A DNA stretch of 64,000 nt from JAVBKX01 sp031553835 (lineage in GTDB: Bacteria > Bacteroidota > Bacteroidia > Bacteroidales > Azobacteroidaceae): positions 1 through 64,000 of the forward strand of contig JAVBKX010000055.1 in the NCBI GenBank assembly GCA_031553835.1, written 5' to 3'. Below are positions 1 through 9,432 of this stretch, piece after piece. The notes under the pieces are model-generated. The model saw only the letters and a program-made list of their open reading frames with translations, was not told where the DNA came from and made no database searches. Every line of letters starts with the position of its first letter. The first letter of the stretch is position 1. The position numbers and the translations under genes are program-made.

Positions 1-308
1 TTCAAAGATGCTTCCGGCCGCCCTTTTTCTTATTATATTACTGATATCACGATAAATACAATGTATTGACTGTTTGAAAACAATCATACTCTAATACATC
101 ACTCCCTTATTCACTCGTTGCGTTGAAAAACATTCAGATAATCTATGGCCTCCCGACCAATCTATCTGCAAGAATAGTTACTGTTGTGTTATTTGTGTTG
201 GAAGTATTACTTCATGGTGCACCTTTCTTTTGTCTTTATTTTTTAGTTCAAAAAAATCTTTGCGTCTTTGTGTTAAATATAATTTGAGAAGAACGGGCGA
301 GGTGCTAA
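1..308. other. Left-edge region without a recognisable gene
   Basis: I see no supportable gene in this stretch. It is AT-rich and follows the stop codon of the minus-strand DUF4249 gene, so it is probably downstream of that operon. It contains a copy of a dispersed repeat core (TTTGCGTCTTTGTGT at 259-273) that is also found inside the 5' end of the TPR gene near 7664. On the minus strand the repeat reads into a short open stretch with no family resemblance that I recognise. No terminator hairpin with a clear T-run was found. Confidence 0.5.
259..273 (-). repeat. Dispersed repeat core, copy 1
   Basis: On the minus strand this reads ACACAAAGACGCAAA. The identical 15-mer, in the same orientation, occurs at 7664-7678, where it forms part of the TPR gene. 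A more degenerate relative may occur around 18999-19014. Short elements of this type are common between genes in Bacteroidota (general knowledge). The 15-base identity is directly visible; the claim that it belongs to a larger family is inference. Confidence 0.6.
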
Positions 309-1430
309 TTAATAAGAAAGGTAACACGATTCGTTATGCGCCAGGATCACCTGTTTAGATGTGGAAACCGAGAAACAACCATACCCTCCCTTAATATTGG
401 AAATAATATCAACCGGTTCTGTGAAAAAGCCTAAGTTTTCGTCTTGTAATACAAAAGTCCGGTAGAAATCATAACCTTCACGACAAACATGCTTTACAGT
501 TGCTATGAGATAATGATCTTCGTGTATGATGCGCGATTCGGGATAATACCGCCGAAGACGTTCGCAGGAGGTATCATTATTCCGGAAACTGTTGCAGGTC
601 GCCACCAATAAATTCAATGTCTGCTTCTTTCCCTGGAAAGTTAGGTCAGTTAACAGCATTTGACCAAAAATAAATGTGTTAATTTCCGGATCATTCAGCC
701 ATTGATTGGCCATAACGTCGGGATTATCCTGTATTAAAATCCGGTCGGTAGTACCAACAGCCTGCCGATACATGTTCGTATATATCTCCAGGGTAGAAGG
801 GTTGGGCTGATAAGTTTCACAGACTTCGATCAAATAATAATTTTTTTGAAACGGATCATCCTGAATAGTCAATGCTAAAGGAAAAAACTTGTCACAATGG
901 GGATAACCATCCTGTAATTTTTCTGCGTATGCAATCCGGTCGTTGTCCCGTTCCAATATGTTATTACTATCCATATATGTATTCAAAATCAGAGGTTCGT
1001 CGGGCGCTATGACAGTAGAGAAAACCGGAGGATAATTTTCATACGAAACTTCCAACCGGTATGATTTTCCAGGTGTTACCCGTACATTCTGTCTTACGGC
1101 ATAGGGCAGGTAGTATTGATCATACGGGCTGTATATCGGTTCGGCATAATCGTCCTGTTGAGTAATTTCCAATAGTAGTTGGTCGTCTTCATAGAGTTTT
1201 ACTATTGCATTTTTAATGGTGATAGTTTGTGAAAGTGTTTCTTTCGTAGTGATGGGATTACTTAAACTCAGATAGATATAAAATAAACCATTTTCCAATC
1301 CGGCCGAAACCACTATTTTGGGAACGTCATCCGCCGATTCTATTTCAATGCTCTTCTTGAAAAAATCTTCGCAGGAAATCAATGTTAAACACAAAGACAG
1401 AAAGATACAAAAGAATTTTATTTGTTTCAT
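309..1430 (-). CDS. DUF4249 family lipoprotein
   Basis: A 373-residue protein with a lipoprotein signal peptide (lipobox LISC, Cys20) followed by the acidic pair Glu-Asp, which in Bacteroidota favours export to the outer leaflet of the outer membrane. Length and overall layout fit the DUF4249 family, whose members are usually encoded next to a TonB-dependent receptor. That holds here: the gene lies 5 bases downstream of one on the same strand and is probably translated from the same mRNA. By analogy with SusC/SusD it may act as an accessory ligand-binding or lid-like protein for that receptor, but the ligand is unknown. The family call rests on sequence character and context, not on a search. 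Confidence 0.75.
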   Translation of the reverse strand: MKQIKFFCIFLSLCLTLISCEDFFKKSIEIESADDVPKIVVSAGLENGLFYIYLSLSNPITTKETLSQTITIKNAIVKLYEDDQLLLEITQQDDYAEPIYSPYDQYYLPYAVRQNVRVTPGKSYRLEVSYENYPPVFSTVIAPDEPLILNTYMDSNNILERDNDRIAYAEKLQDGYPHCDKFFPLALTIQDDPFQKNYYLIEVCETYQPNPSTLEIYTNMYRQAVGTTDRILIQDNPDVMANQWLNDPEINTFIFGQMLLTDLTFQGKKQTLNLLVATCNSFRNNDTSCERLRRYYPESRIIHEDHYLIATVKHVCREGYDFYRTFVLQDENLGFFTEPVDIISNIKGGYGCFSVSTSKQVILAHNESCYLSY

Positions 1431-1435
1431 TTGCT

Positions 1436-3829
1436 TTAGAATTTAAAGTGATAACTGACAGATGGTATGACAGGAAATAAACTGTATTGGACAAATTTAT
1501 GTTTTTTTATTTCCTGTCCGGTTGACGGATTATATACCGATTTGGTATCGACATCAATATAGAAAGGATTTTGTCGGTTATAAGTATTATAAAGGCCAAG
1601 AATCCAACGACTTTCTCCCCAGCGCGTTTGCCGGATAAAACTAATGCCAAGATCTAACCGGTGATAAGGAGCCATCCGGTAATCGTTTCTTCCGACATAC
1701 GATTTGGCTTCAGTAAATACATTGACAGGCATAAACGGATTTCGCCCCCAGAATGTTGCCGTAGGAATTGTGATGGCATTCCCTGTCCCAAATACCCACG
1801 TACCAGATAATTCAATTTTTTTGCCGGGTTGGTAAATAGCCACCACACTTACATCGTGTCGCCTGTCGTATTTGTAGGGAAATGTTTTTCCGCCATTCAA
1901 CAAATCAAATTTCCGGTTGGTCCACGACAGGGTGTATCCTATCCATCCGGTTAGTTTTCCCATCTTTTTTTGTCCGAATAATTCAATACCGTAGCTTTCG
2001 CCTTTTCCTTGCAGGATTTTATTTTCCCAATGACCGTCCAAATTAAAAAAAGAAGCTCCTTCACGATATTCTAATACATTATCCATTGTTTTATAATAGG
2101 CCTCAATACTCGCTTCATAAGTTGCATTGAAATTATGCACCAATCCGAAGGCAATCTGGTCTGATAATTGAGGTTTTAAAACATCGGTGGTAGGAACCCA
2201 TAAATCGGTTGGCAGGCTTACTCCTGAATTGGTCAGCAAATGTACATATTGAGCCATCCGGGAATAGGAGGCTTTTGCCGATAATTTATTGTTAATTAAG
2301 TAACGTGCGGCAATACGTGGTTGCAGGTATTGATAAAAATCATTGCGGACAGAAAATCCCGACCAATGTAAACCGGCATTTATTTTCAACCGGTCGGTAA
2401 TCAGAAAATCATCTTCGGCATACATGTCAAATTCGTTGGTGTAGAGACGGGAAGCCCCCAAGGTGGTATCGATGACCATGGTTGTTTCTGAAAATGTAGT
2501 GACGCCGGGTTCAAAAAGATGGTTAATGACAGATCCGCCAAAACGTATGTAGTGATCGGGGGAGGGGACGTAGTCGAATGCAATTTTTCCGCTCCAGTCT
2601 TCTATGCTTGAATTATAATCCATTTGATAGGCGCCGGAAGTTTTTTGCTGATTATTATACTGGTTTTCTAACCAGGAGTAACCTGTATTGAACCGGAAAC
2701 GGCTGTACGTTGCTGTCGTATTTCCGAATAGTTGCTTGGTGAAGACATGATTCCATCTTAATGCAGAAGTAATATTTCCCCATTCGATGCGGGATTTGGA
2801 ATGGGTGTCATACATATAAAATTGGGAAGAAGAAGATTGATAATCGTCTTCAAGATGAAATTTGTCGGCTCCCATATAAGCGCTCAGGTAAATCCGGTCC
2901 CGGTCTGAAAAGCGATGATTGATTTTAGCAGTCAGGTCATAAAAAAAATAACCGGTATTTACTTGTTCATCCTGATCTTCATTCATTTGTTTGATAAAAG
3001 GTTGAGCCAGCACATCGATATATGTACGGCGAGCAGAAACAATGAAAGATGTTTTATCCTTGATAATCGGCCCTTCCAATGTTAGTTTGGCAGAAATAAG
3101 ACCGATAGCGCCTTCTCCATGAAATTTATTTGCATTTCCTTCTTTCATATTGATATCGACGACCGAAGAAGTACGTCCTCCATAACGCGCCGGAAATCCT
3201 CCTTTCATTAATTCCACGTTATTGATGGCGTCAGCATTGAACACGGAAAAAAATCCAAACAGATGGGATGCATTATATACCGGTACTCCATCCAATAAAA
3301 TCAGGTTTTGATCGGGTCCTCCGCCTCTTACATACAAACCGCTGGAGCCTTCGCTTCCCGATTGGACACCCGGCATTAATTGCAACACTTTCATCAGATC
3401 GACTTCTCCCAAAAAGGCCGGCAACGCTTTTATCTGAGTAATGGGAACATTGAACGTGCTCATTTGTGTCTTATCCTGAATTCCTTCCGATATTTTGGCG
3501 GTAACAACTGCTTCCTGCAGCATGGTGATGCCCGATAAACCGATATTGATAACGGTGTCTTTCGACAACTGGAATGTTTTTACCTGCGGAACATAGCCAA
3601 CATAGGCATAGATAATGTCAACAGTACCTCCGGTTAATGTAAGGCTGTAAAAGCCAAAATCATTGGTAGCTGTCCCAGCCTGGTTGATACGATTATAAAT
3701 CGAAGCGGCGATGAGGTTTTCAGAGGTTAAGCTATCCCTTACAAAACCGCTAATGGTATATCTGTTTTGAGCAAAAAGCGTTGGAATAATGCAAAATAGC
3801 AGACAGTATATCAGAATTGGTTTTCTCAT
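1436..3829 (-). CDS. TonB-dependent outer-membrane receptor with carboxypeptidase-like N-terminal domain
   Basis: A 797-residue outer-membrane transporter. A signal peptide (about residues 1-20, ending before QNRYT) is followed by a CarboxypepD_reg-like beta-sandwich (about 24-105), a TonB plug domain (about 120-230, with the VRGGGPDQNLILLDGVPVY segment typical of the family) and a beta-barrel ending in Phe. It is not a SusC protein: it is about 250 residues shorter and has no SusD partner, but is coupled to the DUF4249 lipoprotein downstream. The start codon lies 3 bases after the EnvC-like stop codon, so it is probably co-transcribed with the envelope genes upstream. The transported substrate cannot be inferred. 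Confidence 0.88.
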   Translation of the reverse strand: MRKPILIYCLLFCIIPTLFAQNRYTISGFVRDSLTSENLIAASIYNRINQAGTATNDFGFYSLTLTGGTVDIIYAYVGYVPQVKTFQLSKDTVINIGLSGITMLQEAVVTAKISEGIQDKTQMSTFNVPITQIKALPAFLGEVDLMKVLQLMPGVQSGSEGSSGLYVRGGGPDQNLILLDGVPVYNASHLFGFFSVFNADAINNVELMKGGFPARYGGRTSSVVDINMKEGNANKFHGEGAIGLISAKLTLEGPIIKDKTSFIVSARRTYIDVLAQPFIKQMNEDQDEQVNTGYFFYDLTAKINHRFSDRDRIYLSAYMGADKFHLEDDYQSSSSQFYMYDTHSKSRIEWGNITSALRWNHVFTKQLFGNTTATYSRFRFNTGYSWLENQYNNQQKTSGAYQMDYNSSIEDWSGKIAFDYVPSPDHYIRFGGSVINHLFEPGVTTFSETTMVIDTTLGASRLYTNEFDMYAEDDFLITDRLKINAGLHWSGFSVRNDFYQYLQPRIAARYLINNKLSAKASYSRMAQYVHLLTNSGVSLPTDLWVPTTDVLKPQLSDQIAFGLVHNFNATYEASIEAYYKTMDNVLEYREGASFFNLDGHWENKILQGKGESYGIELFGQKKMGKLTGWIGYTLSWTNRKFDLLNGGKTFPYKYDRRHDVSVVAIYQPGKKIELSGTWVFGTGNAITIPTATFWGRNPFMPVNVFTEAKSYVGRNDYRMAPYHRLDLGISFIRQTRWGESRWILGLYNTYNRQNPFYIDVDTKSVYNPSTGQEIKKHKFVQYSLFPVIPSVSYHFKF

Positions 3830-3832
3830 GGA

Positions 3833-5080
3833 TTAATTCAGCCAACTGAGCGGATTTAAAGTAGTCCGTTCTTTCCAAAGTTCAAAATGCAGGATTGTTC
3901 CATTCTCCGGATCCGTATCGATTTTGCCTATACTTTGACTGGTTTTCACAACATCGCCTTTTTTTACATATATTTCGGATAAATTGGAATACACGGTGAT
4001 GTAATTTCCATGGCGAACCATGATCGCATTATTTCCGGGAACAGCAAAAATTGCAGAAACAGTGCCATTGAATACCGCTCGGGCTTCGTTGCCGGAAGAG
4101 GTTTGAATATCAATGCCATTGTTTTGCTGTTTTACGTATTTCAATTCTGCATGTTGGTGAACACCATACGAACTGACAATCCGGTAATTTCCTTTTAACG
4201 GGTATGGTAATTTTCCTTTATTGCCGGCAAAATTGGTGGAAAGCACGCGTTCTTCTTTTGTCATAGCATAGCCGCCTTTATTTTCAGCTATACGCTCCGG
4301 CGTTTTGGATCCCGATTTTTTAGCTTGCGCCTGCGATTCTTTTTCTGCACGGGCGACTTCTTCGGCAATGGCTTTTTCGATCAAACGGTTGAGTTCGTTG
4401 GCACGTTGTTGTTTTTTCTTTAGATCTGCCTGTAATTTTTTTTCCTGTTTTTTTAAATCCTGAACTTCCACCTGTTTGTTTTGTTCCTCCTTATTCAACT
4501 GCTGTTGTTCTTTTTCTTTTTCTTGCAAAAAAACTAACTTTTCACCTTTTGTAATGAGTAGTTTTTCTTTTTTTTCCTGTAGTTCAACTTGTTTTCTTGA
4601 GACATCAATAGCTTGCTGATGTTGCCATTGAGAGTAATTTTTCAGATAAAGCAGTCGTCTGTACGATTGGGCTAAATTATCAGCAGAGAGGATGAACATA
4701 AGTTTTTCCTGCGAATTCCGGTGAAGATACATTTTGCGTATCGACATGGCATAATGGTCTTGTTTCAATTTCAAATCACGCTCCAACGTTTTCACTTCCA
4801 CTTCCATGATAGCGATTTCATTTTCGATGGAAGATATTTCTGAATTGATAGCAGCGATAATTTGCTTTCTTGCAACGATTTGCCGGGTGAGCAGCTGAAG
4901 TCGATTCAATGCGTTGGCATGTGTTTTTTGTGTTTCTTTCAATAAATCGTTTGTGATTGCGATTTCAGTATCGGCAGCTTTCCGTTGGGATTCCAGATCT
5001 CTGATTTTTTTTGAAGTCTGGGAATGTACCGCACCGGAAATGAGCATCAAACAGGTAATAATCAACAGCCTGAATTTCAT
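3833..5080 (-). CDS. EnvC-like murein hydrolase activator (degenerate M23 domain)
   Basis: A 415-residue secreted protein. A signal peptide (about 1-20) is followed by a long charged coiled coil (about 22-260) and a C-terminal LytM/M23 domain (about 290-415). The M23 zinc-site residues appear lost: the usual His before GIDI is Asn (QNNGIDIQ), and the HxH motif reads ILHFELW with the first His replaced. This matches EnvC, which does not cut peptidoglycan itself but activates amidases at the division site. The gene overlaps the DUF4292 gene by 4 bases (ATGA), so the two are translationally coupled. An active peptidase is less likely given the missing ligands. Confidence 0.82.
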   Translation of the reverse strand: MKFRLLIITCLMLISGAVHSQTSKKIRDLESQRKAADTEIAITNDLLKETQKTHANALNRLQLLTRQIVARKQIIAAINSEISSIENEIAIMEVEVKTLERDLKLKQDHYAMSIRKMYLHRNSQEKLMFILSADNLAQSYRRLLYLKNYSQWQHQQAIDVSRKQVELQEKKEKLLITKGEKLVFLQEKEKEQQQLNKEEQNKQVEVQDLKKQEKKLQADLKKKQQRANELNRLIEKAIAEEVARAEKESQAQAKKSGSKTPERIAENKGGYAMTKEERVLSTNFAGNKGKLPYPLKGNYRIVSSYGVHQHAELKYVKQQNNGIDIQTSSGNEARAVFNGTVSAIFAVPGNNAIMVRHGNYITVYSNLSEIYVKKGDVVKTSQSIGKIDTDPENGTILHFELWKERTTLNPLSWLN

Positions 5081-5925
5081 GAGAACGATTGTATAAGATG
5101 GATGACCTGAGCTAATGTAATCCGCTGATATTTAACGGGAATGCTAAAATCAACCGATATTTGTTTGTCGATTTCCACACTGGAAAAAGAAAAATCGCCG
5201 GATAGCTGATCGTCCGGCAACTTGAGCAAAAATTTCATTTCCATTGGAAACAATTGATTGTCGGATGCTTTGGCATACCGGTCGTATGAACACGATAAAG
5301 TGGTAGTTCTGGCGGTATTCGACATTTCAATGGATCGGATTTTATAATGTATCGCTGTAAAATTGTAATGGATCTTCTGCTTGTCAACAGTGTAAATAAA
5401 TGCATGATCCTGAGACTGCTCTACACGGAATTGAGGCCAATCTTTTTCAGTCAGGTCCGCAATTCCCGGCAAAAACAACTGGCTTGACAATAAGGCTTGC
5501 AAATTAGACAATTCATAAGCAAAGTTGGTTTTTTCTTTCATGGAACCCAAACTTTCGGCCACATAAGCCTTGTTAAGGCGATCAATGAGCAACAGGCTAT
5601 CGGCAGATATGATTAATCGATAGGCTTCGACTCCTAATAATGGAATTTGAAAAGACAATTGCAGCTTCTCGTTTTTTATCATGCGCAAGGTAGCAGGCAC
5701 CGTCATTTTTTTATTATTTTTTCCAAAACGGATTTGTGCTTTAAAATTAGCAGACAAAGTATTGTAATGAACCATATTGGCAGAAACAGCCTCCAATACG
5801 TTGGTCGTTTGGACAGCAGTGGCAGAGGCAGCTTCTTTTTTGCTTTTGCAGGACATAAGAAGCGTCAAAGAGAATACTAATATTCCGGCTACTGGAAAGC
5901 AAACCCTGATAATGTTATTCCGCAT
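5077..5925 (-). CDS. DUF4292 family lipoprotein (LolB-like)
   Basis: About 282 residues from the chosen start (MRNNIIRVCF), which gives a compact signal peptide and lipobox LLMSC (Cys26). In-frame ATG codons at 5937 and 5955 would give longer N-termini and deeper overlap with the TPR gene, so they are less attractive. The remainder resembles the LolA/LolB-like beta-barrel fold: repeated amphipathic strands, a segment on solubility and shape changes around LGVEAYRL, and a terminal IPVKYQRI strand. The likely role is lipoprotein or lipid handling between inner and outer membrane, consistent with its place between a TPR periplasmic protein and an EnvC-like protein. The LolB link is structural analogy, not proof. 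Confidence 0.75.
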   Translation of the reverse strand: MRNNIIRVCFPVAGILVFSLTLLMSCKSKKEAASATAVQTTNVLEAVSANMVHYNTLSANFKAQIRFGKNNKKMTVPATLRMIKNEKLQLSFQIPLLGVEAYRLIISADSLLLIDRLNKAYVAESLGSMKEKTNFAYELSNLQALLSSQLFLPGIADLTEKDWPQFRVEQSQDHAFIYTVDKQKIHYNFTAIHYKIRSIEMSNTARTTTLSCSYDRYAKASDNQLFPMEMKFLLKLPDDQLSGDFSFSSVEIDKQISVDFSIPVKYQRITLAQVIHLIQSFS

Positions 5926-7705
5926 TTTTATCTTCATAATACATTTTGTCTGCAATTTTTTTTCTGATAATGGCCGTATCTTTTCCTAATAACAATGCTT
6001 TTTGCCACTGTTCTACCGCTTTTTCGACATCCCCGTTTGCAAACAAAATGTCGCCATAATGATCGATAATTTCGGCGCTGGAACCACCTCCTTTGGAAAT
6101 TGCATTTTCAATGTAAAATTTGGCTAAGGTGTAATTTCCTTTCACAAAAAATATCCAGGCATAAGTGTCGATATAAGTGGCGTTGTCGGGCTGTAGTTTG
6201 ATACACAGATTGCTCATCCGCTCCGCTCTGTCTAAATCAATTTTTGCCAACGACAGAAAATAAGCATAATTATTTAACACTACAACATTTTTATCATTGT
6301 ATTCCAGTGCTTTATCATATGCCTGATAGGCTTTTTCAGCTTGTTTCATGCTGTGATATACATCTCCGATTTGTCCAAAAAATTCGGAGCGTAAAATAAA
6401 ATCTTCCTCCGGAATAATTTTTAGACCCTCCTGGTATGCTTTAAGCGATTCCGGATATTGTTGCAGCAGCGCATAGGCAATTCCTTTGTAGAAATAGAAA
6501 TCCGGTTCATCCGGAAATAATTCGGAAGCCGCATTGCATACCTTGATGCTTTCTTCGGGCTTATGTTCAATTAATGATACACGCAACAATTGTTTCCATG
6601 CAGTAAGCTCGTTCGGCGTAGCTTCTGTAACCAATTGAAATTGATATTTTGCTTCTTCGTTTTTTTCCTGCATCAGTAATAATTGTCCATACATCAGGTT
6701 TAATTCCCTTTCTTGCGGATGTTGTTCCAATAATGTTTCAAAAAGGGCATTGGCAGCATCTAATTCTTTTTTGTTCTGCTGCAAATTTTGAATATAGCGG
6801 GTCAGGATTTCCAATTTTATATCCACATCCAGCAACGGGCTTCGCAACGCAGAATCTATTTCTTTAGCCGCCGCCTCATTATCTTGCATATATTCGTAAT
6901 AATTGGACATGGATATGATATAGTAGGGGTTTTGCGGATCCAATTGGTAGGCCTGTTGATAATAACTTAATGCTTTTTCAGGATTTTGTTGCTCCAAATA
7001 TAAATCTCCGATTAAAATGGGGTACTTGGGATCTGAAGGATATTTTGTCGCTAACTTTTCGATTTCCAAAAACCCCTTCTCTTGTTCACCCAATATAGTG
7101 TATAAGCGATATTTTTGAATGGATAATCGTTCGTTTACTCCTAAATCATTTTCTAACTTGTCTAATGCTGCAATTGCTTCTTTCACCTGGTCGTTGCGTG
7201 CATACAAATCGCTCAGATAAAAATTGAGTTCCGGTTTTTCCGGATATTCTTTAGCTAATTCTTCGAATATGGTAATGGCTTCCTTGGTTTTTCCCTGCGA
7301 ACGTAATACATTGGCTAATGCCATTTTATAATCAAATTGATCGCTATTGTATTGTACGGCTTTTTGCAATGCATCTACACCTAACTCTTTTTTTCCAAGG
7401 AAAAGATAGAAATTGGAAATTTCGTACAACGCCGCAGATGAAGTAGAATCAATAGACAAGGCATACCGGAATAAATTGTATGCATTACTGTAATTTCCTT
7501 GTTGTTTTTGGTTGACGGCTTCGAGAAAGAAGTAGTCGAATTTTCGTTTGTCGGTATCTGATAAGTGTTTGGAATTCAAATGATTGTTAGCGAAGATAGA
7601 CAACGGGAAACCCAGAAACAATATAAACACGAAGAGAGCAAGACGAAAAGTTTTTTTATTTTTTTTGCGTCTTTGTGTCTTTGCATTGAGTGAAATGTAT
7701 TTCAT
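5915..7705 (-). CDS. Secreted TPR-repeat protein
   Basis: A 596-residue protein consisting almost wholly of tetratricopeptide repeats (roughly residues 60-585; units such as the one around NPEKALSYYQQAYQLDPQNP). A hydrophobic signal segment (about 22-40) targets it to the periplasm or outer membrane. M1 is the only ATG before about residue 130, so the start is forced. The basic n-region (residues 7-17, NAKTQRRKKNK) is encoded by a dispersed repeat also seen at 259-273. The gene lies 11 bases downstream of dut and overlaps the DUF4292 gene, suggesting a shared mRNA. TPR proteins are scaffolds; the partner is unknown, but the neighbours imply envelope assembly. Confidence 0.85.
   Translation of the reverse strand: MKYISLNAKTQRRKKNKKTFRLALFVFILFLGFPLSIFANNHLNSKHLSDTDKRKFDYFFLEAVNQKQQGNYSNAYNLFRYALSIDSTSSAALYEISNFYLFLGKKELGVDALQKAVQYNSDQFDYKMALANVLRSQGKTKEAITIFEELAKEYPEKPELNFYLSDLYARNDQVKEAIAALDKLENDLGVNERLSIQKYRLYTILGEQEKGFLEIEKLATKYPSDPKYPILIGDLYLEQQNPEKALSYYQQAYQLDPQNPYYIISMSNYYEYMQDNEAAAKEIDSALRSPLLDVDIKLEILTRYIQNLQQNKKELDAANALFETLLEQHPQERELNLMYGQLLLMQEKNEEAKYQFQLVTEATPNELTAWKQLLRVSLIEHKPEESIKVCNAASELFPDEPDFYFYKGIAYALLQQYPESLKAYQEGLKIIPEEDFILRSEFFGQIGDVYHSMKQAEKAYQAYDKALEYNDKNVVVLNNYAYFLSLAKIDLDRAERMSNLCIKLQPDNATYIDTYAWIFFVKGNYTLAKFYIENAISKGGGSSAEIIDHYGDILFANGDVEKAVEQWQKALLLGKDTAIIRKKIADKMYYEDKNAE
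7664..7690 (-). repeat. Dispersed repeat inside the TPR gene start, copy 2
   Basis: Minus-strand sequence containing ACACAAAGACGCAAA (7664-7678) preceded by AATGCAAAG, forming a near-tandem of AAAGACRC units. It encodes the NAKTQRRK segment of the TPR protein. The same 15-mer occurs at 259-273 outside any recognised gene, which argues that it is a mobile or dispersed repeat rather than a conserved protein motif. Confidence 0.6.
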
Positions 7706-7716
7706 TAAAATAAGTA

Positions 7717-8151
7717 TTAATGTTTTCCGGAATGTCCAAAACCGCCTTCACCTCTTTCCGTTGCACTTAAATCTGTTGTTGATTCCCATTCTACGCGGGC
7801 GTGTTGAGCAATTACCATTTGGCAAATGCGTTCGCCGTCGTTGATTACAAATGAAGTATCCGACAAATTGACTAAGATGACTTTGATTTCGCCACGATAA
7901 TCGGCATCGATAGTTCCCGGCGTATTCACCAATGAAATACCATGTTTAATGGCTAATCCGCTCCGGGGGCGAATTTGCGCTTCATATCCTTCGGGCAATT
8001 CGATAAACAAACCGGTGGGTATCAACTGTCGTTCCAATGGTTTAAGAGTAACAGGCTGATCGATATTGGCCCGTAGATCCATCCCGGCAGAGTAGGGGGT
8101 TGCATATTCGGGCAATGTGTGTTTGGATTGATTTACTATTCTTACTTTCAT
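7717..8151 (-). CDS. dut: Deoxyuridine 5'-triphosphate nucleotidohydrolase (dUTPase)
   Basis: A 144-residue trimeric dUTPase that hydrolyses dUTP to dUMP and pyrophosphate, keeping uracil out of DNA and feeding thymidylate synthesis. Family motifs appear in order: AGMDLRA (22-28), RPRSGLA (61-67), NTPGTIDADYRGEI (76-89, containing the catalytic Asp) and the C-terminal glycine-rich arm RGEGGFGHSG (133-142). Length is normal. The 137-base gap to obg upstream contains an inverted repeat. Downstream genes follow closely, so dut may lead the envelope part of the operon. Confidence 0.97.
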   Translation of the reverse strand: MKVRIVNQSKHTLPEYATPYSAGMDLRANIDQPVTLKPLERQLIPTGLFIELPEGYEAQIRPRSGLAIKHGISLVNTPGTIDADYRGEIKVILVNLSDTSFVINDGERICQMVIAQHARVEWESTTDLSATERGEGGFGHSGKH

Positions 8152-8160
8152 AAATAATTG

Positions 8161-8231
8161 AGAATTGAAAATTGAGAATTGAGAGTGGAGAATTTTTTAT
8201 TTGAGCGTAAGCCCATTCTCCATTCTCCACT
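8161..8231. repeat. GAATTGAGA-type repeat with a 10-bp inverted repeat
   Basis: The obg-dut spacer holds a run of GAATTGA-like units (8161-8183) that leads into a perfect 10-bp inverted repeat, AGTGGAGAAT at 8184-8193 and ATTCTCCACT at 8222-8231, with a 28-base loop. A related run, GAATGGAGAATGGAGAGTGG, lies at 33845-33864 between the riboflavin synthase and nitroreductase genes. On the transcribed minus strand the hairpin lacks a strong T-run, so a processing or stability role is as plausible as termination. Confidence 0.6.
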
Positions 8232-8288
8232 AAATTGTGCAAATATACATTTTATTTTCAGTAAAACGACCGGTAGAGCGGACTTTTG

Positions 8289-9425
8289 TCATTCGTCCCA
8301 GTCAAAAGAGTCATCGGCTTCTTCCTCTTCATCATAATCCGCGTCTTCCGGAAATTCCATGTCAAAATCATCTTCAATCGCAATGGTTTTGATGTCAATC
8401 GGCCGGTGCACAATGCTTTCCACATCGTGAAATTCCTGATTATTGAGTTCTTTCCACAATAAATCCTTCAGTGTGATTATGCCTTGTTGGGTAATGGAAG
8501 AAATGAAAACGTGGGGAATATCAGGGAGATCGACACTCAAAGCGTCCATGAGTTCTTCATCCAGCATATCCGATTTTGTAATCGCCAATACTCGTTTTTT
8601 ATCGGTTAACTCCGGATTGTATTTAACCAATTCGCCTAATAAAATTTCGTATTCCTTTTTGATATCATTGGCATCGGCAGGCACCATAAATAATAGTAAT
8701 GAATTGCGTTCGATATGTCTTAAAAATCGAAGTCCTAAGCCTTTGCCTTCGCTGGCACCTTCAATAATTCCGGGAATATCAGCCATTACGAAAGAAGCAT
8801 TGTCGCGATAACTGACAATGCCTAAATTAGGCTCTAAGGTTGTGAACGGATAATCTGCAATTTTAGGTTTGGCAGCCGAAACAACTGATAATAAAGTCGA
8901 TTTTCCGGCATTTGGAAAACCTACCAACCCTACATCCGCTAATAATTTTAATTGAAGAATAACCTTTTGCTCCTGAAAAGGTTCGCCCGGCTGGGCATAT
9001 CGGGGAGCTTGATTAGTAGCAGTCTTGAAGTGATTATTTCCTAATCCGCCTTTTCCGCCTTTTAAGAGTACTACTTCTTGTTTGTCGCGGGTAACATCGC
9101 AGATAAATTCTCCGGTCTCACCATCGAAAACCACAGTTCCGCAAGGTACTTCAATTATTTTGTCGGCGCCATCTTTTCCATGGCACAGCCGTCCGATGCC
9201 CCCTTCACCATGACCCGCCAATACATGGCGTTCATATTTTAAATGGAGTAACGTCCAATAATTGCGATTGCCGCGGAGAATGACATGTCCTCCCCGGCCG
9301 CCGTCTCCTCCATCGGGGCCACCTCTTGGAATATATTTTTCCCTGCGGAAATGAGCGGAACCCCGTCCTCCTTTTCCCGATCGGCAATATATTTTTACGT
9401 AATCAACAAAGTTGGATTCCGCCAT
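8289..9425 (-). CDS. obg: Obg family GTPase
   Basis: A 378-residue essential GTPase involved in 50S ribosome maturation and stress control. The glycine-rich Obg fold occupies residues 1-160 (GKGGRGSAHFRREKYIPRGG). The G domain follows: P-loop GFPNAGKST (169-177), switch segment DYPFTTLEP (191-199), DIPGI (216-220) and the TKSD base-recognition motif. The C-terminus is a very acidic tail (about 350-378, rich in Asp/Glu). The gene starts 7 bases after the adk stop codon. Synteny hpt-adk-obg is usual in Bacteroidales. Confidence 0.97.
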   Translation of the reverse strand: MAESNFVDYVKIYCRSGKGGRGSAHFRREKYIPRGGPDGGDGGRGGHVILRGNRNYWTLLHLKYERHVLAGHGEGGIGRLCHGKDGADKIIEVPCGTVVFDGETGEFICDVTRDKQEVVLLKGGKGGLGNNHFKTATNQAPRYAQPGEPFQEQKVILQLKLLADVGLVGFPNAGKSTLLSVVSAAKPKIADYPFTTLEPNLGIVSYRDNASFVMADIPGIIEGASEGKGLGLRFLRHIERNSLLLFMVPADANDIKKEYEILLGELVKYNPELTDKKRVLAITKSDMLDEELMDALSVDLPDIPHVFISSITQQGIITLKDLLWKELNNQEFHDVESIVHRPIDIKTIAIEDDFDMEFPEDADYDEEEEADDSFDWDE

Positions 9426-9432
9426 ATTTTTG

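Noticed and set aside
1..308. Transposase fragment at the left edge
   Set aside because: A short open minus-strand stretch is present but no transposase motif could be recognised.
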